A stretch of 64,000 bases of DNA, from the NCBI GenBank assembly GCA_017562135.1, contig QEYB01000981.1, positions 434,001 to 498,000 of the forward strand, in the 5' to 3' direction. Each line of letters starts with the position of its first letter. Within the stretch, counting starts at the first letter, position 1. Of this stretch, positions 37,168 through 49,963 are shown piece by piece. Source of the stretch: Dipylidium caninum. Lineage: Eukaryota; Platyhelminthes; Cestoda; Cyclophyllidea; Dipylidiidae. A program made the position numbers and the translations under genes. The notes under the pieces were generated by a model that was not told the origin of the DNA, did no database searches, and saw nothing but the letters and a program-made list of their open reading frames with translations.

Positions 37168-40100
37168 TCTGTGTTGAGTTATACCGACTCTTCACCATCT
37201 GTAGTTCTCAACAACGACACCATTATTATTAGTGCTGTTATTGTTCCGACAGCAGGTCGAATGTCTTTCGTGTTAAGGCGCAGTGCGCGGAAGTCTAAAA
37301 GAACGGTGCTCGGGCAGCCATTATCATCATCATTTTAGCCTGAAGGCCGCATATTCAGCGAAGTGAACTGTGGAGTGTACGGTCACCAGCTCACCACTTC
37401 GTTCTCGCCCTCGATGGCTCCGACAGCGTTCTGCTAGGAAATATCGGTGGGGAGCCGTCGATGCACAAGTTGCCCGCCAACGGAGGCGGAGTGAGGCGTC
37501 AACTTCGGCAAATCCTCTGCTCTCTGCTGGCGTAAGGTCTCAGCAGACCGCGGTGGTGAAGGACGGCCGAACAGAAGCGGCAGGAATGCTGTGAGTAAAT
37601 CGTCCTGAGGCGGATTCGGTCATTCTGACTCGGCATGACTGACCTGTTCAAATTCGCGTTCATCACGTTTGTGTCTTTCCTTGCCTGCGACACGCCGGAC
37701 GCACGTGCGGCTGCTGCGGTGGGGTCTGAGACGTTAAGCACTCGATGCATTTCAGAGAAATTGAAGACCACAACAAAAATTTAAAACCATTATACCGCGA
37801 ATGGAGGAGAAGTACTCCTCCTCCCCGAAGATGTCACTGTTAATTTGCCCAAAACCCACTCAAAATTGGATTAGGTATGCTATCCGTAGAAGACGGCGAC
37901 AACCACGACGACGTCCCACGTTTGTAGCGGAGCCCGGCGGGGAGCGAGGCCATTTGAGAGTTGAGGTTTCTTCCACCCCCCCCTTCCCCCCCTTCCACTC
38001 GAATGACCACCAGTTGACTTGGCCGTAATCTGGCCGTCGGTTCGCAGTCTCTAATTACGCGTGCCATGTAGGTCAGGCAAATTTATGAGATTTTTTTAAA
38101 TTATACCATGCTTAGATCCTTTCTCTCTCTCTCTCTTTCTCCCTCTGTTCCTCTCTATAATCACAACCTACTCATTCTCATTGATTTTGAGAAAAAGGTA
38201 CTTCCTGCGCCCTCCTCCCTCTCCCTCTCCTCTCCCTCCCGTACACAACCAGAAGAACTAAATTTTGGGGTAGTCAACTTGGAAGACGGCTTCGAGGGGG
38301 ATTTGGTCCGGTTGCCCCGAAGTTCACTCGCCGGTTGGGGACCGGTAATGCGTCCTAATATTATCACAGAGAGGCAGAGGAGGCGACTGGAGTCTTGGAC
38401 ACAGAAGCTGCCTCGTCCGCCGCAGCTTCCGCGCCGAGGCCTGTTGGACTTCCATGCCAGTGGTTCTTCTTTTAACTCACATCACTGGTATTTAGCATTT
38501 CTGTTTATGCACCAGCAGGTTGCACGCAATAGGGTTTTAAATCCTCCACCGCGGATTCACCGATGTCTTGTTAAGTGCCGCTCCATCGCTTCCGTTTCGT
38601 TTGCGAGCTTGTTTTGCCGATGCTGAGTGCGGCCAGACTGCAGGCGTCGAGTGCCCTGATTTATGACTCCCCCTCGAGGGGAATTTAGCCTCCAATTAAT
38701 GTTCTAAAAAATTTCCCAAATCCTAACTACTTACGGGTGCCACCTCGTCCATTAATCGTGTCAGCGAAGAGGACAAATACCGTGGATATCTCGAGCTAAA
38801 AGCCTGTTGACGCGTAGATCGAGCAAACTTGTCAGGTCAACTGACATGAGTAAAACTTCTGCTGAAGGGTTTTGACACTTTAGGGTGTCTATGCTACTGC
38901 AAAATCCCCTTTACCGGCTTCAAAGACGACGTAGAATTGGGGAGACATTTCCAACACTCGAAAGGGCTACGAGAGTGAAAAATGGGATTCTGGTAATTGG
39001 CGTTAGCACCAGTCTCGGACGGGGAAAGGCTCTCAAATGACTGCCATGTCCGCTTGGACAAACGGCCGGGAGAAGATCCTCAGCAGATCATTTGGCGTCT
39101 CATGTCTGTCCTCCCCGGCTGCTTCATCTCGGCTAGCCATAAAGTTGAGCATTTGCTAACCATTCCACTCGTGGCTCTTCTCGCTGTTGGTCAAACTTCG
39201 ACGGAGAATACATTTGCTCAAGAGAACTGGCATCAGCCGCCCGTGGTCCGAACGCGCCTTGCGTAGAGCCCGAGAGACGAAGGGGAGGAGGAAGGTGGGA
39301 TAAATTCCACATCCCTCAAGGGAGGTGAGTGTCTGCGAAAATAGTCGTGGAGGAGGAAGGCGATTCCCCACTCGAGGGAAGATGATAAACGGCTGATCTG
39401 GTTTATTACACCCTCAAGACCACTTTGAGCATGTGCTCCTCGGCGGACGGACGCGGTGCCGGAAGTTAAGCCTCACTTACTCGCCCCGGGCAACCAGCAC
39501 TGGCCTGAATCGCCTTTGCAGACTCGACAAAAGTCATATGTCCCCTTAAGGAAGTAGTGTTAAGTGAAGATGGCTTTTAAACCGACAAATTTGACGAGGT
39601 GGAGGTTTCGGTGGAGCGGTTTCACGTGCCTCTCTCCACCGCATTCAAAGTGCACTCACCGTGCTCCACAGCGTGTCATCTGATTTACCCGTCTCGCCCT
39701 CGACTCGGCGGACGAAAAGCGGGCAGGCGGCCGACCGGCGAACCACATTTTGGTTCGCCATCCAACCAGTTTTCGAGATATTTCATCACACCTGCCGATT
39801 CCACTTCATCAGACCATCATTCACCGCCACTGCCACTGCCAGCGTCAGTGACAGTTGAACTGTTCGTTTAGGGGCGCGCTATGAGCGCTGGCAATGCCTG
39901 AATGCAACCGAGTTGGTGGATACGAGGGGAGGCAGCTTTGCCTCCTTCTCTAGCCTGACTTATTAATTTTGCCTGATTAATTGATTGTAGCATGCGGATT
40001 TGATGGGTCAGGATATCCTGCCACTTCTAATTTACTCTAATTTGTCGTAAACGTGTCCCCAGAAGGTCATCACTTCGTCCGCACTGTTTTTAATGTGTCG

Positions 40101-41286
40101 TCTGAACCTTCGAAACTCACTTCACGCGTCTGGGCTCCTCCCCAACGGCTGGGAATCCCCCGCATCGGGGGAATGGGGGCGAAGATTCGCTCGACACATG
40201 AAGGCACGACAATCAACCCCTCACACCCGAATGGGTAACCTCCAAACACAAGGGGAAGACTCACTAGCGTGGTCTGGCATCCTCCAGCACTTGGGTCTGT
40301 GAAGACGGCGGCATCAAGGCGGTAAATGGGTGCCGCGACATAGGGATAATTTGATGTCCAATAGGAGGGAAAACGTTTTTTCTCCTCCTCTCGTTTGGTG
40401 CCGTTCGTGACTCCCCGCTAAGGACTCAGGAGGAGACACTGAATAGGCGCCGGTAGGCTTCTCCGTGGCACATACGTCAATCTTATTCTTTGGTTGTCAG
40501 GGCCTAAGAGATGTAACCGCTGGAGAAAAGCACCGACACAGAGGAGGCTTCTCCGCCCCTTCGCTGCTTCACAAAGAGGCAGTCTCCACTTGGTAGTTCC
40601 TGGGAACTTGAAGGAGAACGCGGAAGAACGAAACCACCGACGTAGGCAAGTAGGACTCGCATCTCCCATGCTGCATTTGCAAGGATCGTCAAAGAGGGTT
40701 GGGAATAAACATGTGGCTCGCAGGGCGAACCAGAATTCATCCAACTTTTCCCAAGTGAGTACGCGTCACGCATAACCGGGCCTCTAAGGCGGTTTAGAGA
40801 CAAAGTTTAGCCTTTCTGCGCCTAGGCATGACAAGGCGATTTGCCCCATTCAGTCTTCACCCTGGTCGTAACAGCTCCGCTCCGACCTCCTCGCACAGTG
40901 TTGTTGTGGCATTCTTTCGGCGTCGACCGCCACCCTTTCGACAACCCTAAAATACTACCTCCCCCTTCCCCCCCACCTTCGCAAAAAATTTTATATACTC
41001 TTTTGAAACCTCATGCTCAACATAGACAAAAAACAGTGAATTGTTTATGCCCTTGTGGAACGCACTTAAAACGTTACAAAACAACTGTCCTGCCTATTTT
41101 CTCGGGCGACGTCAAGACCTATTTTTATTCCATTCTACCTGTGGGTGAAATGACGTTTTTCTGAGAGGACACGGAAGTAGACAACTTTACCCCCGATCCG
41201 CTTTTCTCCATAAAAGTAGCGTTGTTGCGGTTACTTTATGGTCATAAAAGAACAATTTACAAGTGGGCGTATATGCTGCCCATTTC
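37168..41286. other. Gene-free stretch between the GC-rich ORFs and PAXBP1
   Basis: No exon with recognisable similarity. It holds CT-rich low-complexity sequence (38118-38155, 38210-38240) and several frames open by composition only. The PAXBP1 3' UTR should lie at its right end. Confidence 0.4.
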
Positions 41287-44200
41287 TCAGGCAGATTGTT
41301 TGGCAAAGAGATAATTTTGAATTCGCTTGAGCTTCTTCAGTAAGGATCTGGCAGAGAGAAGAAAATCACTTCAGCAAATAACTTCGCCGAATGGTGTGAG
41401 AACGAGGGATGCGAAACTAAAGAACTGACCTAATATCTGCTTCCTCTGCCGTCCCGACGGCAGCGATGGCGCTCTGAGACGTCAAACGCTCGATAAGCTG
41501 GCCAACGAAGCGCCTCAGCTGCGCCAACTGCTCGTCTTCGGGATCAGTAAGCCATTCGGGCGGCAGATTGGCGGTGATGGCCTTCAATCGCTCAGTCACC
41601 ACCTCCCATGCTGCCGTCTCGCCGATGTCTGTCGAAGCGTTGGCACCGGTGGTAGACATGAGACTGGCCAGGCCGATGAGGATGTATCGGTTCACCAGAC
41701 AGGTAAAAATAAGGTGTTTCAGCGCCGTCGGTGCTAGTAGATCGTGCCACTCAAGGAGGTTGGAAAGAAGCTGAGACGAAAGAAAATGTCATTACTTGAG
41801 GTAGAGTGGAATGAAAGTGTCACTGGACCAACCTTCATTGCGATGTTTAGCTGACGGTCAAAGAAGAGGCGACTGGACCCATTGGGATCGGACATGATTC
41901 TGAAAAAGGGAATTTGACACATAAAAACCAGACTTTGGCAGCCATAGTATTCACTCGTTAACAAAGATAGCGCCGGTGCAATGTCATACGTGATACAATA
42001 AAAGGTAGAACGAAAGCGATGGCACCGGAGAGCAGGCCGCCAACACGCATGATAAGCCACCAGACACGCCAATTTAATAGTGCGCCTTTTTTACATGCGT
42101 AGAAGGATGGCGCAGAGCAAAAGTTACGACCTTAACCATTTTTGGGCGCTATTCCCTTTGTGCGGATTCAGGTCACCAGCTCCGCCTGCCATCCGTAATT
42201 AAGCGACCGGTTGAAATAATTTCGTCCCTCTTGAAACTTAAATAATTCCACGACCTACAGCGGCACACACCGAGGATCGGTAATAAATTACCCTTCTTTT
42301 GTCGAACATGCAAAGACAAGGTAGTCAAACAGGAGCTCAACTCGATCAAAGGTAAATTCATTCTACCCTGTGGATCCCACCGAGTAGGACACACTTCCGC
42401 TGTTCCATATTTTCCACAACTGAATCGGACTTAAAAATTCAGCTTAATGAAACTTCCGTAGGAGTTGAGGCGAACTTTCACTCGGTTCTGCGACCAACTG
42501 CTACCATGAGGAAATTATTTTAGGGAAAAGGAATAGTGTTACATCAGAAAATTTACCAGGCGATAATTTCGCGTAAATTTGACTCAAAAATGTTACCACT
42601 CGTTCAAAGATACGTAAGATAACTATATTCTGACAAAATTACGGTATTCTGTGATGACTAACTGCGTTTTTAAAGAATACTCCAAAAACAAACGAAATAA
42701 CTATCTGGTATCTAGAGAAGTTTTAGGGCCAAGGAACGATAAATACACGTTTGTTCAAAAGTATTTCAGAAGATTAAAGTGATCTCTCTTGGTTTCACGA
42801 ATACCAGGGAGACAGCTTCAAATAGTTCTATGATAACTGAGTAAAATTCAGCGATAAGCTCGCGCTCAATGACATAAAAACACAAATGTCGGCGAAAGGA
42901 CACAGAGACCAAAAATTCTACAAATTTGCGGCAGTAGTAAGTGGCAGTGAAGTTTAAAGTGGTGATTGGAGCAGCGAAGCCATGACAAGTAGGAAGATAG
43001 CTGGTAGTGGCAAGAGGGTCTTTAACGTAGCCATCCGAATCATACGCGTTTTCCAGGAGCGCAAAAACAGTGAGTTGGAACATGCGGAATAAGCATATCT
43101 CTTGTGATAGGGACAAGAAAAAAGCACAGGAAAGAGATCGCACTTATTGAATCTCAAATAAAAGCGGGGAATTGTAGGAGCCGCGAATGTAAACGTACTG
43201 TTTGGAGTAAAGAGGAATAAAGACGTCCATTTGAATGGTGTGTTCCATGCGCTGGAGAACGGCCTCAAAGAGGCGATGGGTGGGTTTGCTCTCCGCCGAG
43301 AAGGTGGGCCAGAGTGTGGCGAAAAAGCGCACCAGGCCAGCCAGTCGTCGTGTCTGGTTCCACGACAGCGGATCCCATGAGGCCGCGACAATATCTGTTT
43401 CATTTAAAAAGGGTGCAAGAGGAAAAAAATGCGGGGGGTCTCAAGTACATCCAAGTAAAATCAACAGTGAAACTCCATAAGACAAATTCTCCGCACCCAT
43501 AGGGAGCAGGGGCCCTCGAGAGATAATTCAACACGAGTAATTACCGAAACACTGCCACACTTCCTAAAAAGAAAATCCTTCTTTCGTAAACGAGTGTCCA
43601 ACTCTGAGGACTTCAAAATACGCTACGCTCGAGTTCTGGTCAATTTTCGGGAAATCAAAGAAAATAAGTTGACTCAGATGGCCCACTCATGTAGCCATTG
43701 AAAATCTAACGAAATTGCGGAACTCTCTCCCTCATAATACTTTACGGCAAAAAAGTTGTAAAAAAAGCAAGTCCTAACGATTTCTATCACCACCACCTAT
43801 GCACATGGAACAAGTACCGTCGGACTCATAGCTTGTAGTCATGGTTCCTTCCTAACTATTAAAGCCAAATGAAGTCGGAGTATCGCTAAAAATGAGGAGA
43901 TTTTCAAAAGCGACGGAGCTTATCTCTAGAGTCATAACTGACCGGAGAGGACTTTTATGCTTCCCACGATCCGCGTATCAGAAGCGGACATGCCAACTGT
44001 CCGTTGAGGGGAATAATTTTGGAAAACTTAGAAATACTTAAATTCCTTTTCCTTAAATTTAAGGCGAAAATAATATAGATGCATTAAGGTGTAGCAGTCA
44101 CAAGGGGAAGTTCTTCAAGGCTGACTTCGGCTCCTTAAACTCTCATGAGAAGAGGCCCGTGAAAGATGTTTGGACGGACATTTGAAAAGTTGTTAAGCGC

Positions 44201-47200
44201 GCACAAATCCCATTCGAGCATTATTGTTGAACAGAATCGTTTGAAATATAAGAAAAGTAGGTAGATAAATGATCATGTGATTGTGAGTTTGGACGCTCGT
44301 TAAAAACATGGCAATATTTTTTAGCGAGATGGGTTAACAGCTCCTCAGTACAATGAAATCTTATATCTGATGGACTCATTAATAAAAAACCAAAACACGG
44401 AAGTATTCGTGAAGACTAAAAGGAGATTATGACGAGAATAAAGTAAAACAAATTTTAACTCAATCAAAAGTGATTTGTATAAATTACGCTAACGGAGGTT
44501 AAGGTGAATGAGAACTGGTTCCCCTCAGTGACAAAGCACTGCAGTGCTCTTTCGCCACCTACATGGAAGGCACCAGTCCTCTATAATGGGATATAAATCA
44601 AGTGTGAGCAGAAATTATACAGAATTCGATCTCAACTATAGGAATGGTTGAGCACGTATGGGGAGAAAATCTGATGGAAGTGATAAAAGAAATCGGATGC
44701 AAACAAGGAGGTTTATGTGTGGGCGGACAGACCTGTAAGTCGAGGCAGAAGCACCTTCTCGATGACCAGAGGGATGAGGGTCAGCTCATGATCGGTTGAG
44801 GTGGCGAGAGTGTGTAGGGCCGCCCGCTGTGCATCGCCCTCCTCCGAGGGATCCGACTCCAGGTCCTCCACTCGCCGCAGATCCGCGAAGTAGTCCAGGA
44901 GACATCCGAACCAAGCATACTGGTCGAAGGAGGGACAATTGGCCTACACAAAAAAAATAACACAAACGCACGAATAGAGCGCTAAACAAGGTCAGTAAGA
45001 GCGTTAATTCCTTACAATGAAGGAAGCAGGAACATTGCGAATGAAAACAGTGGTGGAGTAAAATTCACTCTGAGGCCATAAAAAACTTTCCACATCGTGT
45101 TCTATAATTGAGGGAAGAAGGCGAGATTATTTCATCAGCTCAGTTTTAGGGCAATCTAAATCCTCCATGGCAGTGTAAAAGAACGTAATTTGGAACATCA
45201 AACCCTACTTTTTCTTATTAAGTAAAATTTGAGGTGAATTGGTCTTCAAACCACTTTAAAAATTACACATGTTACTTGATTAAGATCGGTAGAGAATATA
45301 TTATTTAAACGTTCATAAATTCACCAAAACCTTATCTCTTAAATACGCAGCATAAGATTAAGTTGTTATGGATCTACAGCAAACTGACAAAGCCATGAAA
45401 CAGTTTTCTAAACCAAATCTGTTCTGCCACGTGAATGAGTGATGAGGATGAAAGCCAGGGGCTTGTAGCGACAGGGTAAAATTTGCAAGCAGAAAGCGTC
45501 CAAAGCAATAGAAAAGTTTACGAAAGACACCTCAAGAGGATTCCAAGTGAGCATCTGGAGACGGATGAGAGGGGCGAGGAGATGAGGGAGGCACATGGGA
45601 ATGTAGGCTTGGGCGTAACTGCCTGATGCTCGTTCGCGCCATTCACCAAAGCGCTTGAGAATAGCTGGGATGGTACAATACTCGTCGACCACATCGTCAA
45701 ATAGGTGCTCAGCATCATTCTTTATGTCAGCTAAAGTGAGTGAAGAAGAAACTCATCATTCAAGCAAATAATAGCACGTAAGTTATGAATGTAGGGGTAA
45801 GAGTGTACTAAAATCAGCGGCTCGCTTGGCGACAACTGCTTGCGGTTCCTCATCATCTGAGCTGACGCCTTCACAAGACGGCGAGGCACCGATGCTGGTT
45901 TCAATCCGTTTGTCGTAGTTACTATCGACCCTCTTCTGCCGACGTCTTCGTGCGCTAAAACGAGACATGGGAAAATAAATACTTTGTTTTCTAGAAAATA
46001 CACAAAATCCTCCAATAGAAATGCACTATCTGTTTTACCGACGAGCCTCTCTGTCAGCTTTGCGTCGTCTTCGAGCCTCTAACACTTTCTGGTCCACTGT
46101 GCCTTCACAACCGCCAACTATACCTCAAAGGAACGAAGATGACGGGTAAAAGCCCACTCATTATGCTCAAGTACTGGAGGGAATATTAAGGGAATGGCCT
46201 ACCGGTTGCTTCGTCAGCCATATCTCCGACATCCGCACGTCTTCTGGCCATTAGATTGTCCGCACGCTCACGATACAAAATAATTGAGCGCTTGTCCATG
46301 TACTCGATTTTTGGCATCTGAATAATACACCGATCAAAGCACTCAATCGTAGAAAAGATTAGGCAGGGATCAATTCTTAGACATACCTTTTCATTAAAAC
46401 AGCAGATCACATCACGCACAAACTCGCGGATTTCCATGTAGAGTGCAAGTATATCGGCTAGTTTAGGCAACTTGGTTTTCGAGGCGGCAATTGCTGCCTG
46501 TCCACGAGTCAAATCACTCCTTACTGCCAGCAGCTCGGCCTTATTTTCCTGCATCGCTTTTCGTTTTTTGTCCAATCTGTCAACGATGACGAAAATACAT
46601 AGGTGTTAAGACTATTCCAAAAATCTAAACGGTATGAATATTTCGATGTTCATATAGGAGACGAGGTAAGAGGAGGACAACTTGTCGAAATGTTTGTAAA
46701 ACCACAATGATTGGAAATGTAGAATGAGCAAATTACTCTAGGCATACAACCAGGAAACCGATACCGGCCGAACTGTTTTAACATGTTGCAATTTAATCAG
46801 GTTGGCGCAGTAAACAGTGAGCTTTCCGTAAACCGCACATTAAAACCATAAATATTGTTATACATTCAAAGTTATTGCTATAGTCAAAAATTATAACATT
46901 ATTTTTGTTAAAACATCAAGAATCGGCGGCAATAAAAAAGCGGAATCAAGAGTTTTCAAAAAAGTAAAGGCGGAAATAATGTCAAATCACAAGAGTTAAT
47001 CTTATAAACCATGTCACATTTAGCACTACCAGGATAAGAGGTGATAAAAGATGCAATTACCGTTCTTGAAGAACTAGCTTAATGGAACTCAGTGTGACAT
47101 CTCCAAAATCTGCTGGCAAACGGGGCTTTGGAAGAAGTGCTCCATCTGTGGAAGGTAAAGGTTCGAGTGCCTCCAAGACAGCTGTATTCTGAAATAAATC

Positions 47201-48857
47201 ATGAATGCTGATAAATTAAAAATAAAACTTAGAGAAGAAGAAAAAATCTTCACTCACTTTACTTGAAACCGCCTTCTGGATTTGTTGGAGTTCCCAAGTA
47301 TCATCGTCATCATCGTCGTCAGCATCTGCTCCCGCTTCATCCTCACGCTTACTTTTTGTTTCGTTTTCCGCAGCTTTCAATCATAGACCGACGCTCTTTA
47401 TCATCTTCTTTCTGTTCCCGCTCTCGCCTGCCCTGCAGACCTCGAGAAATATCCACACGCCGACGACTGCTAGGATCGCGATACTCTGCCATCAGTGTAA
47501 AAGCAGGCCGTCGACGTTGGTAGATATTGATTCCGCTGCCATCGTAGTCTTCCTCCTCCTCGTCGTCATCTTCTCTACAAGGCCATTGAACCAATTAAAA
47601 GATAAGCATAGTATTTACTGTTGCTAATAAATAGCTTGCTAATAAGTGATAAGTAGTGTAAACAAGAGGGAGCTACACGCGGAGCACACTCCGCACATTA
47701 CTGATAAAAAGCTAAGGTTGATGTGTGCGGTGTTACAGAGCACATATAATGTGGGCACACTCTATATAGTCAGTTGGGTAAACCAAACCATTCATAAGCA
47801 ACTCAGTAATAAATAAGTTCAAACCAAAGTGGAAGCAAAAGGATGATTTTACGACAGAACGCAGACATGATAATGAAGATGAATTCCACACTATCTTGAA
47901 AAACCTACATAAAGTTAATGCAGAATTGGAAGCCATGTGTTAAGCGTTAAATATAGACAGATTTTGAACTTGTCATTCACAGACTCTAATGTGCAAATCT
48001 AATATTATAAACAAGATAGATGGAAATAATAGTAAGAATAAGAAAGATGAAAACGATATAAAAAACAGTATGAAACGACGCGAGTAACAGTACACAAGAC
48101 CTTCCAAAAGATTAGGTTACGATAAAGTAACAGAAGTAACAAAAAACCACCTAATTAGACGGCGACCGTCATTACCGGGTGGATGTGAAGGCGAAAAATT
48201 GTCTTCCTCCGCCTCTAATTGGAATTTTGCTTGTTGACGTTGTTTACGAACCATGTGTATCGTGCTGGCATCGGGAATTACCCCCTCTTCAAAATGACAA
48301 AATAGTGTGTAGATAAATTATTTTAAATGCAAACATTTTTGAGACGCAACGCACGCCTGAGCATTGAAGAGAATTGCTCCGAAGAAGTTCGATTCAAAGG
48401 CTTGACTTTAATTGTTTCATCCTCATGCGTCACGTTCGAAGAGCCAGAAAGCTCATCTAATTTTGCAGAATACTAAAGAATCAACTTTGAAGGATGTGAC
48501 TTACAGATTGATTACGTTCGGGTGGTAAAGCCTTCACGGACGAAGCAGAATCAGGAGTAACTGATTTCAATGAGCTTTTGCCCTCCTTCAGTTGCTTCAA
48601 TACGCGTCGACTATGGGCAGGGCGCTTAACCTTAAAAGTTTCAGGTTCTGGGAAGCAACATTAGGTCGGAGACGACGGTCTTTACCTTCAAGATCATCGC
48701 CGAAGCTAAGTGTTGCTTTACTCGAAGAAATTTGAGTATGAGCAGAAGGGTTTGTCTCGGAGGTCGATGTTGGTATCGTCGCTGGAGACTCTTCCGCCTC
48801 TCCATCAGAGTCCTCTCTTCTTTGAACCCTGTACGCTCGGCGAGGCTTGCGAAACAT
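41287..48857 (-). CDS. PAXBP1: PAXBP1/GCFC family protein
   Basis: Sixteen exons: 48686-48857, 48505-48647, 48355-48472, 48176-48286, 47258-47572, 47061-47188, 46387-46576, 46203-46317, 46039-46123, 45809-45954, 45531-45730, 44733-44943, 43199-43394, 41833-41899, 41430-41770, 41287-41347; about 865 aa, all phases agree. It starts MFRKPRR like human PAXBP1 and follows it to the end: TLSFGDDLEG, GVIPDASTIHMVRKQRQ, WELQQIQKAV, EIREFVRDVICCFNEK, EGVSSDDEE, AYIPMCLPHLLAPLIRLQMLTWNPLE, MDVFIPLYSKQ, LFFDRQLNIAMK, LVNRYILIGL. The GCFC domain is C-terminal. Family members act in spliceosome disassembly or with Pax factors in transcription. Several introns are only about 32-80 nt. In exon 47258-47572 the reading frame shifts at an AAA run (47375-47377): either one extra base or an unusual intron 67 nt long. 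Confidence 0.93.
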
Positions 48858-49963
48858 TATCAAACAAAATCTAAAGTTTGAGCAGTTTGAGTATGAGTAG
48901 GGTCAGCAAATCTAATAATAAATGAAATATGGGGGGAAAAAAGTCCAAGGAGAACACAGTATAAACTAAAACAAGTTAATTTTAAGCAACAGCTACCACG
49001 AAGTAGTACGATGGGGTTGACACACCCGAGTTTGCAAGGATATGGAAAATAAGTTATATAAAGGGTTAGAGGGCTATAGAAATACTTTTGTAATAATGCG
49101 CAAAGGACAGCTTGCCACCCATCCAAACCCACCCCGAGCAGTATTTCAAAATGTGCGCTGTGTGGGATCCTCTAATGCAAAGTACATATCATATTAGAAA
49201 TCTTCAAAATTAATTTTTAATAGCTAACTGAAAATATTATGGGGACCATATTTATGTAAGTTTATAAACTTACACACACTTAATAATTTTTGAGAAGGCA
49301 GTGAAATATAACATAATGATTTATAAAGAAGCGTGTATAAGTTTTTACGAATGGCCGAAAACAGACATACAATAACGGCACTCTTATTGGGTGTCGAGTG
49401 TGGCCTCGTGTCTGTCTTACTTTGCCAGGGCGCGCTGCTTGTGTCTTTACTTGCTTCGATTGAGTCTTGGGCTTGCTAAACACGTACGTACTCATACTCA
49501 TTATGCTGTTTAAACATTCCGTGTGCTCCAGGTTTCCTATATCCTTGTTGACCGATTGCGATTTATTAGAGCCGGCCAGTTAGTATACCGCTCTATTCGT
49601 AAAAGAGGGTCATTGCCTCCGAGCAAGTCACGTAACTTAGACAGTCTTGATCACTACTCTTTTTGTCTACTTAAGTCGTTTTTCGATACAGGTTTCATGC
49701 TACCACTATTTTCTTGTTACCTTGACTTTGTGAGATTGTACTATAAAGGGGTAGATTTTGAAAATTTTTATGACAGCACTTCGCCACCAATTACATACTT
49801 TTCAGGGCTGGATTCGGTGTATTTATTTGTTAATTTTTTACTTTGATGCATTCCACCGTTGTGTGGGTCTTCGCAAAATATTCTTTACTTTGTCGTCAAC
49901 TCATTCCCTAAGTGTCCCTCATAAGTACTTGATATCATAATTCCTTTTAAAGCTCATTTGATC
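48858..49963. promoter_or_regulatory. Shared upstream region of PAXBP1 and SF3A1
   Basis: The two genes point away from each other from this 1.1 kb region, so it should hold both promoters. Frames at 49523-49846 are open but AT-rich and show no family motif. No TATA box could be tied to either start. Confidence 0.4.

Noticed and set aside
38108..38626. 172-codon plus-strand frame with Leu/Ser-rich start
   Set aside because: The start is CT-repeat translation and the rest shows no family motif or coding bias.
42954..43403. 149-codon minus-strand frame
   Set aside because: It overlaps a PAXBP1 exon in the wrong frame and runs into the intron.
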